From Candidatus Nanopelagicales bacterium (lineage in GTDB: Bacteria > Actinomycetota > Actinomycetes > S36-B12 > UBA10799), in the NCBI GenBank assembly GCA_030699055.1, contig JAUYKX010000233.1, positions 1-17,357 on the forward strand: a stretch of 17,357 nt of DNA. Reading direction: 5' to 3'. Under the pieces are notes generated by a model. The model did not search any database, was not told the DNA's origin, and saw only the letters and a program-made list of their open reading frames with translations. How positions within the stretch are numbered: the stretch's first letter is position 1; every line of letters starts with the position of its first letter. The translations under genes and the position numbers were made by a program. Positions 1 through 7,709 of the stretch are shown one piece after another.

Positions 1-31
1 CACCCGTTGTGGGTTGGGTGAACGGTGGGTG

Positions 32-2398
32 TTATCGGATGCGGATGGTGTAGGGGTGTTGGAGGGGGTGGTGGTCACCGGTTGGTGGGGCGGTGCTGAG
101 TAGTTTGCAGGTGCCGCGTTTGCCGGTGAGTTTCAGTTTTCCCTTCACGACTTTGCACACCTTCGGGGTGGTGCTGGTCCAGTTGACGGCCTGACCGGCG
201 TTGGTCCTTTTCGGTAGTTTGACCCGCCGTTTCTTGCCTTTCGCTTTGATTTTGGCGGGGACACTTCCGGCAGGGGTTTGCTCAACAGCGGCTGGGGTCG
301 CCTGCGGGGCCACCGCCGCCGGCGGCGGGGTTGGGGTGGGTGTGGGGGTTGGTGCCGCCGGTGAACCGGCCGGGGTCACTGGTGTGCTCGACGGACTCCA
401 TGGGCTTTGTCCGGCGCTGTTGATCGCGGCGACTTGGAAAACGTACGTGGTGCCGTTGGTCAAACCCGTGATCGTGGTTGTGGTTGATGCCGGGTTGGTG
501 GTTTCGGTCCATGCCCCGCCGGTGGCGGGTTGGTGGCGCAGTTTGTAGCCGGTGATCGGGCTGCCCCCGTCATCTTCGGGCGCGGCCCAGGACAACTGAA
601 CCTGACCGTCACCGGGCACCCCGACCGGGACTCCTGCCGCTGCCGGGACACTCAACCCCGGGGTGACCACGGCACTAACGGGGCTGTAACCGCCCACACC
701 GGCCGAGTTCAGGGCGGCGACCCGGAACACATACCCGGTGCCGTTGGTCAAACCCGTGATCGTGGCCGAGGTGGCGGAGGAAACCGGGTCAGCAACAGTG
801 ACCCAGTCACCGCCGGCAGCCGGCTGGTACTGCACCAGGTAATCGGTGATCAAAGCACCACCATCGCTGACCGGGGCCGACCAGGACAAATCAACCCGAC
901 CCGAACCGGCAACACCGGACACACCCCGAACCGGACCAGCCGCCCGAGCAGCATCAGACGGCACCACCCGCGGCGCAGTGTTCATCGACATCACGAACGG
1001 GGCATCAACCGAAGTTTCCACCCCCGGCAAAACCTCAATGTCAACATCGAACGTCTTGTCCGCGTAGACATCTCTGTAATCGTGGAACCGCAGTTTCTTC
1101 ACCCGGCCCGGTTCCATTCCCTCGACAAAGAACCACGAATCGCTGCCAGCATAGGCACGCCCCCTCCCACTGGTGTGGTTGTTGCCCAGGACCTTGCCGT
1201 CCTGGTCGTAGGCGATGAGGTTGACTTGAGCGTCGGGGTCCAGGGTGTCGAACACGGGATCGGAGATTTTCCCTCTCAGGAAACCTCCGTCGCTGACCTG
1301 GAATGTGCCCGCTTCGGTGTTTCGTTTGGCGTTGATCGCGATGTCGACGTCGAAGGACTTCACGACCGACTCATCATCGGCACGGAACTCCAACCGTGTG
1401 ATCACACCGGGAGGCAACCAGCCGAGCTTGAATTTCCCGGTGTAGATATCGATTTCACCTCGGTGTCCCCACTGGGTGCCGTCGGCGTCGAAAGCGACCA
1501 CCCGTTTCGCTCGATGTCTTTCGACAGGGTGGAATCCGGTGGCGTCGGTTACGACTTGGCCGGTTAAAGATCCTGCCCGTGGTAGCAGAATTGTGCCGCC
1601 ATCCACCACGGCACCCGGATCCACCTGTAGATCAGCCTGCACCCGAGGGAAAGCATAATAGCTACTGCCTTCATAGTCATAGTTGAACCAGAATGAGGCG
1701 ACATGCCCCGGGTTGACACTGCGGAATGTGAGCACACCGGTGTCGTGATCATAACAACGATTTGTGCATCCGATATTGGATCCACCAACTTTGTTGCCCG
1801 CATCATCGAGGGCCACGACGCCGACTCCCGCCCAGGCAGCGCTGCTGGTCGGATTCTCGGACACAGGTAGGCCATCAGCGTCCAACACCTTCAGTTTGAT
1901 CTGCCCGGTTGGGCGTAACTGGAAATTGCCTGCCTCCGTAATGGCTCCGGCCGTGACATTCAGATCGACGTCGAAGACCCGCTTCTCGTATCCGTTGAGT
2001 AGTCCCTCGTCGCTGATTTCAAGCGTCTTAACCCGGCCTGCGGGCAAACCCTCAATCACGAATTCACCCGTCTCCGCATCAATATACGAACCGCCCAGCA
2101 ACGTGCCATATTCGCCATAGCCGCCCGACCTGATTGGACGGGCCAGGTCCATGTCGCCATCCCATGCCGTAATGCGGGATGCTTCACCATCACGGAACTG
2201 CGGTGCTTCGCCGTTGGGTCCGGTGACGGTGCCGGTCAACCAGCCGTCCGTGACGATGGTGGCGGCGCTGGCTGGTGCGGTGCCGAGTCCGAGGAGGGCC
2301 AGTGCGGTGGTGATCAGGATTGTGATGGTGGTTGCGGCCAGGCGGCGCAGCCGGTGCGCGGGTTTGTTGGGCCGGGCGGGTTTGTGACTGTGGAGCAT
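32..2398 (-). CDS. Secreted multidomain protein: four tandem repeats, two fibronectin III domains, basic C-terminal module
   Basis: A predicted exported protein of 788 residues with no recognised enzymatic domain. I start it at ATG 2398 because AGGAAC lies 8 nt upstream (2407-2412). An in-frame ATG at 2428 adds ten residues but has no ribosome binding site. A signal peptide follows: basic HRLRR, a hydrophobic stretch, and an APASA cleavage site near residue 45. Residues about 52-470 form four diverged repeats of 95-110 residues sharing a 'LPAGRVKTLEI'-like strand and an 'FDVDLNV...TEAG' strand, resembling carboxypeptidase-regulatory or prealbumin-like beta modules. Two FN3 domains follow (about 490-580 and 587-677), then a Thr-Pro linker (683-692) and a Lys-rich terminal module with two Cys in VCKV and GTCKL. 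It has no LPXTG signal or C-terminal membrane helix, so the nearby sortase is probably not its anchor. Secretion is well supported; the role, perhaps adhesion or matrix binding, is inference. Confidence 0.85.
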   Translation of the reverse strand: MLHSHKPARPNKPAHRLRRLAATTITILITTALALLGLGTAPASAATIVTDGWLTGTVTGPNGEAPQFRDGEASRITAWDGDMDLARPIRSGGYGEYGTLLGGSYIDAETGEFVIEGLPAGRVKTLEISDEGLLNGYEKRVFDVDLNVTAGAITEAGNFQLRPTGQIKLKVLDADGLPVSENPTSSAAWAGVGVVALDDAGNKVGGSNIGCTNRCYDHDTGVLTFRSVNPGHVASFWFNYDYEGSSYYAFPRVQADLQVDPGAVVDGGTILLPRAGSLTGQVVTDATGFHPVERHRAKRVVAFDADGTQWGHRGEIDIYTGKFKLGWLPPGVITRLEFRADDESVVKSFDVDIAINAKRNTEAGTFQVSDGGFLRGKISDPVFDTLDPDAQVNLIAYDQDGKVLGNNHTSGRGRAYAGSDSWFFVEGMEPGRVKKLRFHDYRDVYADKTFDVDIEVLPGVETSVDAPFVMSMNTAPRVVPSDAARAAGPVRGVSGVAGSGRVDLSWSAPVSDGGALITDYLVQYQPAAGGDWVTVADPVSSATSATITGLTNGTGYVFRVAALNSAGVGGYSPVSAVVTPGLSVPAAAGVPVGVPGDGQVQLSWAAPEDDGGSPITGYKLRHQPATGGAWTETTNPASTTTTITGLTNGTTYVFQVAAINSAGQSPWSPSSTPVTPAGSPAAPTPTPTPTPPPAAVAPQATPAAVEQTPAGSVPAKIKAKGKKRRVKLPKRTNAGQAVNWTSTTPKVCKVVKGKLKLTGKRGTCKLLSTAPPTGDHHPLQHPYTIRIR
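449..477. repeat. 29-bp exact direct repeat, copy 1, in the second FN3 domain
   Basis: This stretch is identical to 737-765 and lies 288 bp (96 codons) away in the same frame. It encodes the ITGLTNGT segment of the downstream FN3 domain. The exact DNA identity, against more diverged flanks, points to recent duplication or conversion between the two FN3 modules. Confidence 0.9.
737..765. repeat. 29-bp exact direct repeat, copy 2, in the first FN3 domain
   Basis: This is the partner of 449-477. It encodes the matching ITGLTNGT segment of the first FN3 domain. Confidence 0.9.
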
Positions 2399-2473
2399 GG
2401 TGATCGGTTCCTGTTCTTCGTGGCTCATTCGTGGCCGGTGCTCGTGTGGATGTGGTTCCCGGGTAGGGGTTTA

Positions 2474-2526
2474 CTGACAATGGTCAGGCCAGGTGATGGT
2501 TCGGGCAAGTCACCAGTTCAGGTGAC
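2474..2526. promoter_or_regulatory. Two short dyads upstream of the secreted FN3 protein gene
   Basis: CTGAC-N4-GTCAG spans 2474-2487 and GTCACC-N6-GGTGAC spans 2509-2526. Both arms are perfect in each. They lie 76-128 nt upstream of the chosen start at 2398, and downstream of the sortase gene on the same strand. They could be operators, or the second could be a weak terminator hairpin for the sortase transcript. No T-tract follows, and I see no convincing -35/-10 pair nearby. The rest of the 2399-2651 gap shows nothing else I can support. Confidence 0.25.
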
Positions 2527-2651
2527 AAGGACACCGTTCGGGCCCCCGAGCTGTGCGTCGTGAACCAGCACAAGGTGGGACAAAACGACCCGGTGCCAGC
2601 CCGAACCGGAGCCCAACACGATCTGGACCGGGGCCACCGTCGGTGTTGGCG

Positions 2652-3395
2652 TCAGTCCGCGTAGGCGACGATGGCGATTCGGTGGGTCGGGTTTGTGTTC
2701 CCGTCGCGCCAGGTCAGCCCGGCGGCGTTGTCCTCGGGGGTGGCGCAGGTGGACAGCACGATGGCCGGGCGAGTGGCTTGCGAGCCCGGCTTTCCGGGTA
2801 CCGGGGCGGTTTGGAGGGCGCGGTCGGCGGCGAGTCGGAAGTTGATCCACAGCTTCGATGCCACGCGGTAGGTCAGGGTCCGGCCGCCGAACTCGACGAT
2901 GATCTTAGAGCCGGGGCTCAGGTTCGGTACGCGGTACATCGGGGAGCCGGCCGAAACCCGGTGTCCGGTCACCAGGAAGTTGCCCACCTGTCCCGGTGGC
3001 ACACCGCCCCAAGGCCCGTAGGGTGCGGCGGCGAGACCCTGGTTGTTGATCTGTGTACCCCGGTAGTCGTCGGGAGTGCCGGGGTAGCGGATCACCCGCA
3101 GGTTCCGGATTCCGGCATCGGGAACCGTGAGTCTGATTTCCGCGTTGGTTGGTATCGGGCGTGGTTGCGGTGTCGAGGGCTCGGCGGGTGTCGCCGGGGC
3201 TGTGGTTGGAGCAGCAGGGGGCGGTGAGGGGGGCGCCGGCGGTGCTGTTGCGGTGATTTCCTCTGACGGTCCCGCCGGGGCAAGCGGATCGACGGCTGCC
3301 GTCAACCCGGTGGAAGCGCAGCCCGTCGGGACCAGAACCACTGCGGTCGCGGCCAGGCCGACGACGATTCGTCGCCATCGACTCCGCAACTTCAT
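2652..3395 (-). CDS. Sortase family transpeptidase with lipoprotein-like signal and Pro-rich linker
   Basis: A 247-residue sortase. Such enzymes cleave sorting signals on exported proteins at the outer face of the membrane and transfer them to cell-wall or pilin nucleophiles. The catalytic triad is visible: His145 in VTGHR, Cys217 in LSTCATPED, and Arg239 in NPTHR. The start at ATG 3395 is fixed by a strong GGGAGGAG 4 nt upstream; a longer frame to 3431 lacks one. The N-terminus has RSRWRR, a hydrophobic core and VPTGC (Cys26). This resembles a lipobox, though Pro at -3 is unusual, so it may be lipid-anchored instead of held by a helix. Residues 45-82 are a Pro/Ala/Thr linker. The catalytic domain covers about 85-247. 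It fits actinobacterial class E/F-like sortases, but I cannot settle the class. No LPXTG-type substrate is encoded in the window. Confidence 0.88.
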   Translation of the reverse strand: MKLRSRWRRIVVGLAATAVVLVPTGCASTGLTAAVDPLAPAGPSEEITATAPPAPPSPPPAAPTTAPATPAEPSTPQPRPIPTNAEIRLTVPDAGIRNLRVIRYPGTPDDYRGTQINNQGLAAAPYGPWGGVPPGQVGNFLVTGHRVSAGSPMYRVPNLSPGSKIIVEFGGRTLTYRVASKLWINFRLAADRALQTAPVPGKPGSQATRPAIVLSTCATPEDNAAGLTWRDGNTNPTHRIAIVAYAD

Positions 3396-3399
3396 CGCG

Positions 3400-3407
3400 C
3401 TCCTCCC
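3400..3407 (-). promoter_or_regulatory. Strong ribosome binding site fixing the sortase start
   Basis: On the minus strand this reads GGGAGGAG, 4 nt before ATG 3395. It decides against the longer in-frame start at 3431. Confidence 0.75.
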
Positions 3408-3458
3408 GATGGGCCGCACTGTCGGCGCCACGTCAAGGCGGGTGCGGCCACTCGGAGA

Positions 3459-3464
3459 ATGCTA
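3459..3464 (-). promoter_or_regulatory. Candidate -10 element for the sortase gene
   Basis: The minus strand reads TAGCAT, matching the TANNNT pattern, in the 115-nt gap between sbcC and the sortase start. No good -35 hexamer lies 16-18 nt upstream. The alternative is readthrough from sbcDC. Confidence 0.2.
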
Positions 3465-3510
3465 CGCCGAAGATGATGTCCAGCGGGTGTGGGTCATGGG
3501 CGCTCACCCT

Positions 3511-6486
3511 TTACGCGCGCACCACCAAAGCACTGCGTCCGGAGCCCAGGCGGCGGACCTCGATCCGGTTCGGCACCCGTTCCTTGAGTTCCCGCACATG
3601 GCTGACCAATCCGACCACCCGGTTGCCGCTGCGGAGATTCTCGATCTCACCCATGACCTGGTCGAGGGTCTCCGGATCAAGCCCACCGAACCCTTCGTCG
3701 ATGAACAGCGTGTCCAACGAACGACCCCCCGCCTCGGCCGTGACGACGTCGGCCAGTCCCAGGGCCAGCGACAGTGAGGCGTAGAAGGTCTCGCCGCCCG
3801 ACAATGTGCGGGGGTCGCGTATCGAGTCCGTTTGCAGGTCCCGGATCCGCAGTCCGAGGCCGGTCCGGCGCGCGCGGTCCTCCCTCTCGCCATGGTGTTC
3901 CAGCAGATAGCGACCGTCGGACATCTTCTGCAGCCGCTCGTTGGCGCTTTCCACCACCGCCCGGAAACGATCGACCAGTACGTAGGTGGCCAGTGGCATA
4001 TCGGCAAGGTTGGCCGGCGAATTGCCGGCCACGATTTCGGCCAGGCGCACTATTTCCCGGGTTCGGCGCTCGACCCTGTCGAGTACCGCGACCGCCCGGC
4101 GCGCGCCATTCGCCGCAGCCTCGGCCGAGACGAGTCGCTCCCGCCATCTCCGATGAATGACCAGCGCGCTTTCGTGCAGATCGCGGGCTCTCCGAGTGCG
4201 ATCCTCGGCCATCGCCACGTCTGGTCGATCCCCGGCCGACGCTTCGGCGACCTCGGGTTCGGCCAGAGTCGCCCGGGCGGTGGCGGCCCGGTCTTCGTAG
4301 TCGCGAATTCGCCCCCGCAGCTCGGCGCGTTCACCAACCCGCCCGATGAAGTCCGCGACGGTCTCCTCCGACGACAGCCCGGCCTGATCCAACACGACCT
4401 GAAGGTCCGCTTGACGCTGGATCAGAGACGACTCGGCCCGCTCACGCTGGGTCAGCGTCTCCCGGGCCGTTTCGAGTGCTCGGCAGTGCGACTCGACATG
4501 GGCCAGGCGTTCGTCGATGGTCGCCCAGGACTGGCGATGGGGAGTCAGAGCGGCTTCGGTATCGGCCAGGGATTCCTCGGCAATTCGAATCCGCTCCTGA
4601 ATGGCCGCCTGCTCCCGGTCCACTACCGCCAAGAGTTCTTCGTGATCGACGATCCGCGTGTCGACCTCGATCAGACTCTCTCTCACCTGCGCCAACTCGT
4701 CGGCATCTCGGACCGCCTGATCGAGTTTGGTCCGCCAGTTGGTCAGATCCTCCCTGGCCACCGCGGCCGTGACGTCGCCGCAGGCGATCGCCGCCCGATT
4801 CACCTCGCCATCGGTCCGTTGCAGTTCCGCGGCGGCCCGGCGCAAGGCGTCGTGAGCGGCGGACGACCGGGTTTCGGCCGCATCCAGTTCCTTGGCGGTC
4901 ACGGTGATTTCGGGGGCGGGTGCCGGATGCGGGTGCTCCGCCGAGCCACACACCGGGCATGGCTCCCCGGTGGTCAGTTCGGCAGCGAGCTGCCCGGCCA
5001 AGTTGTTGCGGTAGGCGGAATGCAGGTCGGCCAGATGTCGCGTGGCTGCCTCTGCCGCGCGGCTGGCTTCCTTCACCTTGTTCCGTTCAAGATCCAGCTC
5101 GGCACGGAGCTGTTCGAGCCTGATCGCCGCGTCTACGCGCTCCGCAGCCCGATTCGATTCCTTCGCGAGTTGTTCCTGGTCGGTCGCTCGGGAGTCGAGA
5201 GCCTGACGGCGTTCCTCCAGTTCGGATCGGACTTCACGCGCCGACTCCAGTGCGGTTCGGTGCTCGTCCCGGCGGGTGACGAGTGCTTGCGCGGTAAGAC
5301 GATCGGCGGCCAGGCGCTGCCGGGCGACACCCAACTCTCGCTCGACCCTGGCGTGCTCGGTCAGTGCGGCGCATAGGGTCAGCTGGCAGGTTAACGATTC
5401 GGTCAGCGCGTTCGGGGCGATTTCCTCCGGCACGTCCGCCGAACTCGCGATCAACCGCCAGGCGCGTCGGGCCTCGTTCAATTCCCCCCGAACGGTGAGC
5501 AGGCGCCGGTACAAGGGGGCAGCCGAATCGACCTTGGCCAACAGGTCGGCATCTCGAACCCAGTGGTCGTACTCGCTCTTCCGCTCATCGAGTTCTCGGA
5601 GCTGATCCGTGGCCTGAGCGTGTCGAAGCCAGGCTCGTTCGATCCGGCGGGCCTCCTCCAGTGCGAGTTCGCTCGCGCTCAACGACGCCTTCACGGCCAC
5701 CAGTTCCCGTTCGGCCGCGCTGACCTGGTCCGAGATCTCGGCGCACGATTCGGTGATCAGCCCGAACAGATACTCCGATGGGGCGTCGAAAATGGCGGCG
5801 GCGTGGTCGTCACCCAGCCGGGCAATGGCCGCGAAGGCGGATGCCCGGTCACGAACGGCCTTGGCTGCCCCTTCCCATTCCCGCCAGGCCGCCTGCTTGC
5901 GGCGGTGCAGTTCGTCGGCGATGGCGTCGTAGGTTTCGGTGGCGAACAGCCGCTTGAGCACCTCGGCCCGGTCGCCGGGTTTGGCGCACAGGAATCGGGA
6001 GAACTCCCCCTGGGGCAACACGACAGTCTGGACGAACTGCTCGTGGGTCAGGCCGATCAGTCGGAGAACTTCGGTGTCGACCTCCTTCGCCCGACCGGTT
6101 ATCAGGGTGGGTTCCGTTTGCGGTGGGTGTGACCGCCAGAGTTTCGCCGAGGCCGGGCTGGTGGTGGTTCCGGCGCCGCGGCGCTTGGGTCGCTCGTGCG
6201 CCGGTGAACGTACCACCTGGAAACGGCCCTCCGGAACGTCGAAGACAAGGTCCACCGTCGGGACGGATCCGGGAGGCGAGGCCTGAGACTGCAGTCGGTC
6301 GAGACTCGAGTTTCCGGCAGTTGTGCCGTAAAGCGCGAAGGTGATGGCGTCGATGATCGTGGACTTGCCCGATCCGGTTGGGCCCTCCAGCAGGAAAATG
6401 CCCGCAGCGCCGAGTCTGGCGAAATCGATGGTCACCTCATCGGCAAAGGGTCCGACGGCCGAAACCGTCAGTTTCACCAGCCTCAT
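3511..6486 (-). CDS. sbcC: Nuclease SbcCD subunit C (SMC-like ATPase)
   Basis: The Rad50-type ATPase subunit of SbcCD, which with SbcD processes DNA hairpins, cruciforms and double-strand ends in the cytosol. Visible parts are: Walker A GPTGSGKST (35-43); Q-loop LPQGEF near 158-162; long Arg/Glu/Ala-rich coiled coils either side of a zinc hook CPVC (510-513); signature LSGGE (895-899); Walker B LFIDEG with D-loop GGLD (927-937); and the switch histidine in VSHV (His963). At 991 residues it is of usual length and looks intact. ATG 6486 overlaps the sbcD stop as ATGA, so the two are translationally coupled. Two CTGCAG sites (3928, 6289) lie inside it, potential targets of the neighbouring restriction system if they are not methylated. 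A long antisense open frame over it is a high-GC shadow. Confidence 0.97.
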   Translation of the reverse strand: MRLVKLTVSAVGPFADEVTIDFARLGAAGIFLLEGPTGSGKSTIIDAITFALYGTTAGNSSLDRLQSQASPPGSVPTVDLVFDVPEGRFQVVRSPAHERPKRRGAGTTTSPASAKLWRSHPPQTEPTLITGRAKEVDTEVLRLIGLTHEQFVQTVVLPQGEFSRFLCAKPGDRAEVLKRLFATETYDAIADELHRRKQAAWREWEGAAKAVRDRASAFAAIARLGDDHAAAIFDAPSEYLFGLITESCAEISDQVSAAERELVAVKASLSASELALEEARRIERAWLRHAQATDQLRELDERKSEYDHWVRDADLLAKVDSAAPLYRRLLTVRGELNEARRAWRLIASSADVPEEIAPNALTESLTCQLTLCAALTEHARVERELGVARQRLAADRLTAQALVTRRDEHRTALESAREVRSELEERRQALDSRATDQEQLAKESNRAAERVDAAIRLEQLRAELDLERNKVKEASRAAEAATRHLADLHSAYRNNLAGQLAAELTTGEPCPVCGSAEHPHPAPAPEITVTAKELDAAETRSSAAHDALRRAAAELQRTDGEVNRAAIACGDVTAAVAREDLTNWRTKLDQAVRDADELAQVRESLIEVDTRIVDHEELLAVVDREQAAIQERIRIAEESLADTEAALTPHRQSWATIDERLAHVESHCRALETARETLTQRERAESSLIQRQADLQVVLDQAGLSSEETVADFIGRVGERAELRGRIRDYEDRAATARATLAEPEVAEASAGDRPDVAMAEDRTRRARDLHESALVIHRRWRERLVSAEAAANGARRAVAVLDRVERRTREIVRLAEIVAGNSPANLADMPLATYVLVDRFRAVVESANERLQKMSDGRYLLEHHGEREDRARRTGLGLRIRDLQTDSIRDPRTLSGGETFYASLSLALGLADVVTAEAGGRSLDTLFIDEGFGGLDPETLDQVMGEIENLRSGNRVVGLVSHVRELKERVPNRIEVRRLGSGRSALVVRA

Positions 6487-7649
6487 GTCGAGGCCTCGCC
6501 GGTGCCGGTCACGGCTGCCAGTACGTCCTCGATCAGCTCCCGCTCGACCCCGGTCATCTCCGTCCCTGTGGTCTCGGCGATAAAGCGGCCGATCGTGCTC
6601 AGCTCCGACGACGGCACGTCGGCGGGCGCGTCCGTTCCCGGTCGGGAATCGGCGACCGTCGACGGTTGATGGCGAATCACCAGCGAATGCGGGTAGGCCT
6701 GCTTCACCTGGTCGTACAGGCGATCCGGTCGGACCTCGTCGGTGACGGTCACCTGGGCCCAGGCGTCCCGATGGGCGGCGGCCAGGGCTGGCGACAATAT
6801 TTCGTTCAGCGGCCCGGTGATGGTGGCCATCTCACGCGGTTGGTCAACGGGGATTCGGGTGATCGTGTCGACGCCGGTCGCGCCGATGTCGACGATCAAG
6901 AACGACTTACTGTCGTTGGTTTCCGAAAAGGAATAGCGCAGCGGTGAGCCCGAGTACTGCACAACCGTCCCATCGGGTGCCCCAACCTGCTGACAGCGAT
7001 GAAGATGGCCCAGGGCGACATAACAGAACGGTCCGAACACGTCGGCCGGCACATCGCCGAGACCGCCGACCTGGATGTCCCGCTCGGATTCGCTGACCGA
7101 GCCGCCGGCGACGAAGGCGTGGGCGACGGCCACCCGCCGAACTCCGTTCCGACCCCCGTGCGGAACGGAGCGTCCAACAGCCGTCGCCATAGCTGCCGCG
7201 TGGGTTCGGGGTGCGGAGTCAACCGGCGAGGCGGGGTCGGCTCGGAGCCGATCCGGTTCCAGGTACGGGATCGGATGAAAGATCACCGGCCCGTGTTCGT
7301 CGGTCAACTCGACCGATCCGCCGAGGTCCTCCGGCTGGGTGGCGAAGTGGACACCTGGCCGAAGTAGGCCCCCGGCGAATCCCAGCCGCACCGCCGAATC
7401 GTGATTCCCCGAAATCACGATCACCTGGGTCAATTCGGCCAGTTGCTCCAGCGTCCGCTCATAGGCCCTAACCGCTTCCACCCGGGGGATCGGCCGATCG
7501 AAAACATCCCCGGCGATCAACACGCAGTCAACCGCCTGAGATTCGACCGTTTCAACCAGGTTGGCCATGAATGCCAACTGGGCTTCCAGCAGGTCGACGC
7601 CGTGCAACGTCCGGCCCAGGTGCCAGTCGGCGGTGTGCAGGAGTCGCAT
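6483..7649 (-). CDS. sbcD: Nuclease SbcCD subunit D (Mre11-type phosphoesterase)
   Basis: The metal-dependent nuclease subunit of SbcCD, partner of the downstream sbcC product. All calcineurin-like phosphoesterase motifs are present: HTADWHLG (5-12), GDVFD (47-51), SGNHD (80-84), VAHAF (174-178) and LGHLHR (213-218), followed by SGSPLRYSF (233-241), typical of the family. At 388 residues it is full length, with a C-terminal capping and SbcC-binding region. The start ATG 7649 has no Shine-Dalgarno sequence. Instead a TANNNT hexamer sits 6 nt upstream, which suggests a leaderless mRNA. The gene ends in a 4-nt overlap with sbcC. Immediately upstream is the restriction endonuclease gene on the same strand, 60 bp away. 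Confidence 0.97.
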   Translation of the reverse strand: MRLLHTADWHLGRTLHGVDLLEAQLAFMANLVETVESQAVDCVLIAGDVFDRPIPRVEAVRAYERTLEQLAELTQVIVISGNHDSAVRLGFAGGLLRPGVHFATQPEDLGGSVELTDEHGPVIFHPIPYLEPDRLRADPASPVDSAPRTHAAAMATAVGRSVPHGGRNGVRRVAVAHAFVAGGSVSESERDIQVGGLGDVPADVFGPFCYVALGHLHRCQQVGAPDGTVVQYSGSPLRYSFSETNDSKSFLIVDIGATGVDTITRIPVDQPREMATITGPLNEILSPALAAAHRDAWAQVTVTDEVRPDRLYDQVKQAYPHSLVIRHQPSTVADSRPGTDAPADVPSSELSTIGRFIAETTGTEMTGVERELIEDVLAAVTGTGEAST

Positions 7650-7653
7650 GGGG

Positions 7654-7673
7654 GGAGCGTAAAGCCTCGCTCC
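7654..7673. repeat. Inverted repeat over the sbcD promoter
   Basis: GGAGCG (7654-7659) and CGCTCC (7668-7673) are perfect 6-bp arms with an 8-nt spacer. They overlap the predicted -10 hexamer, so the site could be a repressor operator. The arms are short and may be chance in GC-rich DNA. Confidence 0.35.
7656..7661 (-). promoter_or_regulatory. Probable -10 element for a leaderless sbcDC transcript
   Basis: The minus strand reads TACGCT, then six C, then the ATG of sbcD, so transcription would begin at or next to the start codon. That geometry is characteristic of leaderless actinobacterial promoters, and the lack of a ribosome binding site agrees. The -35 position (about 7679-7684) reads CCCACA, a poor match, and falls inside the left 15-bp direct repeat. 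Confidence 0.4.
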
Positions 7674-7686
7674 GACAGTGTGGGGT
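7672..7686. repeat. 15-bp direct repeat flanking the restriction-modification module, left copy
   Basis: CCGACAGTGTGGGGT here matches CCGACAGTGTGAGGT at 10308-10322 at 14 of 15 positions, in the same orientation. It lies between the 3' end of the endonuclease gene and sbcD. It may mark an insertion boundary or be a shared control element. Confidence 0.6.
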
Positions 7687-7709
7687 GGTGAGCTGGTCGG
7701 CGTTTGGAA

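Noticed and set aside
1..34. A possible hairpin after the stop of the FN3 protein gene (CACCC..GTT with AACGGGTG)
   Set aside because: The stem is interrupted by a 3-nt bulge, there is no T-tract, and the window ends here, so a terminator cannot be claimed.
530..1567. A 345-codon open frame on the plus strand over the FN3 protein gene
   Set aside because: It is antisense to clear FN3 domains, and the translation is an Arg/Gly/Thr-rich mixture with no recognisable domain.
3832..5376. A 514-codon open frame on the plus strand antisense to sbcC
   Set aside because: It lies wholly over sbcC, whose motifs and reading frame are certain. The translation is low-complexity and rich in Gly, Arg and Pro, as expected of a shadow frame in GC-rich DNA.
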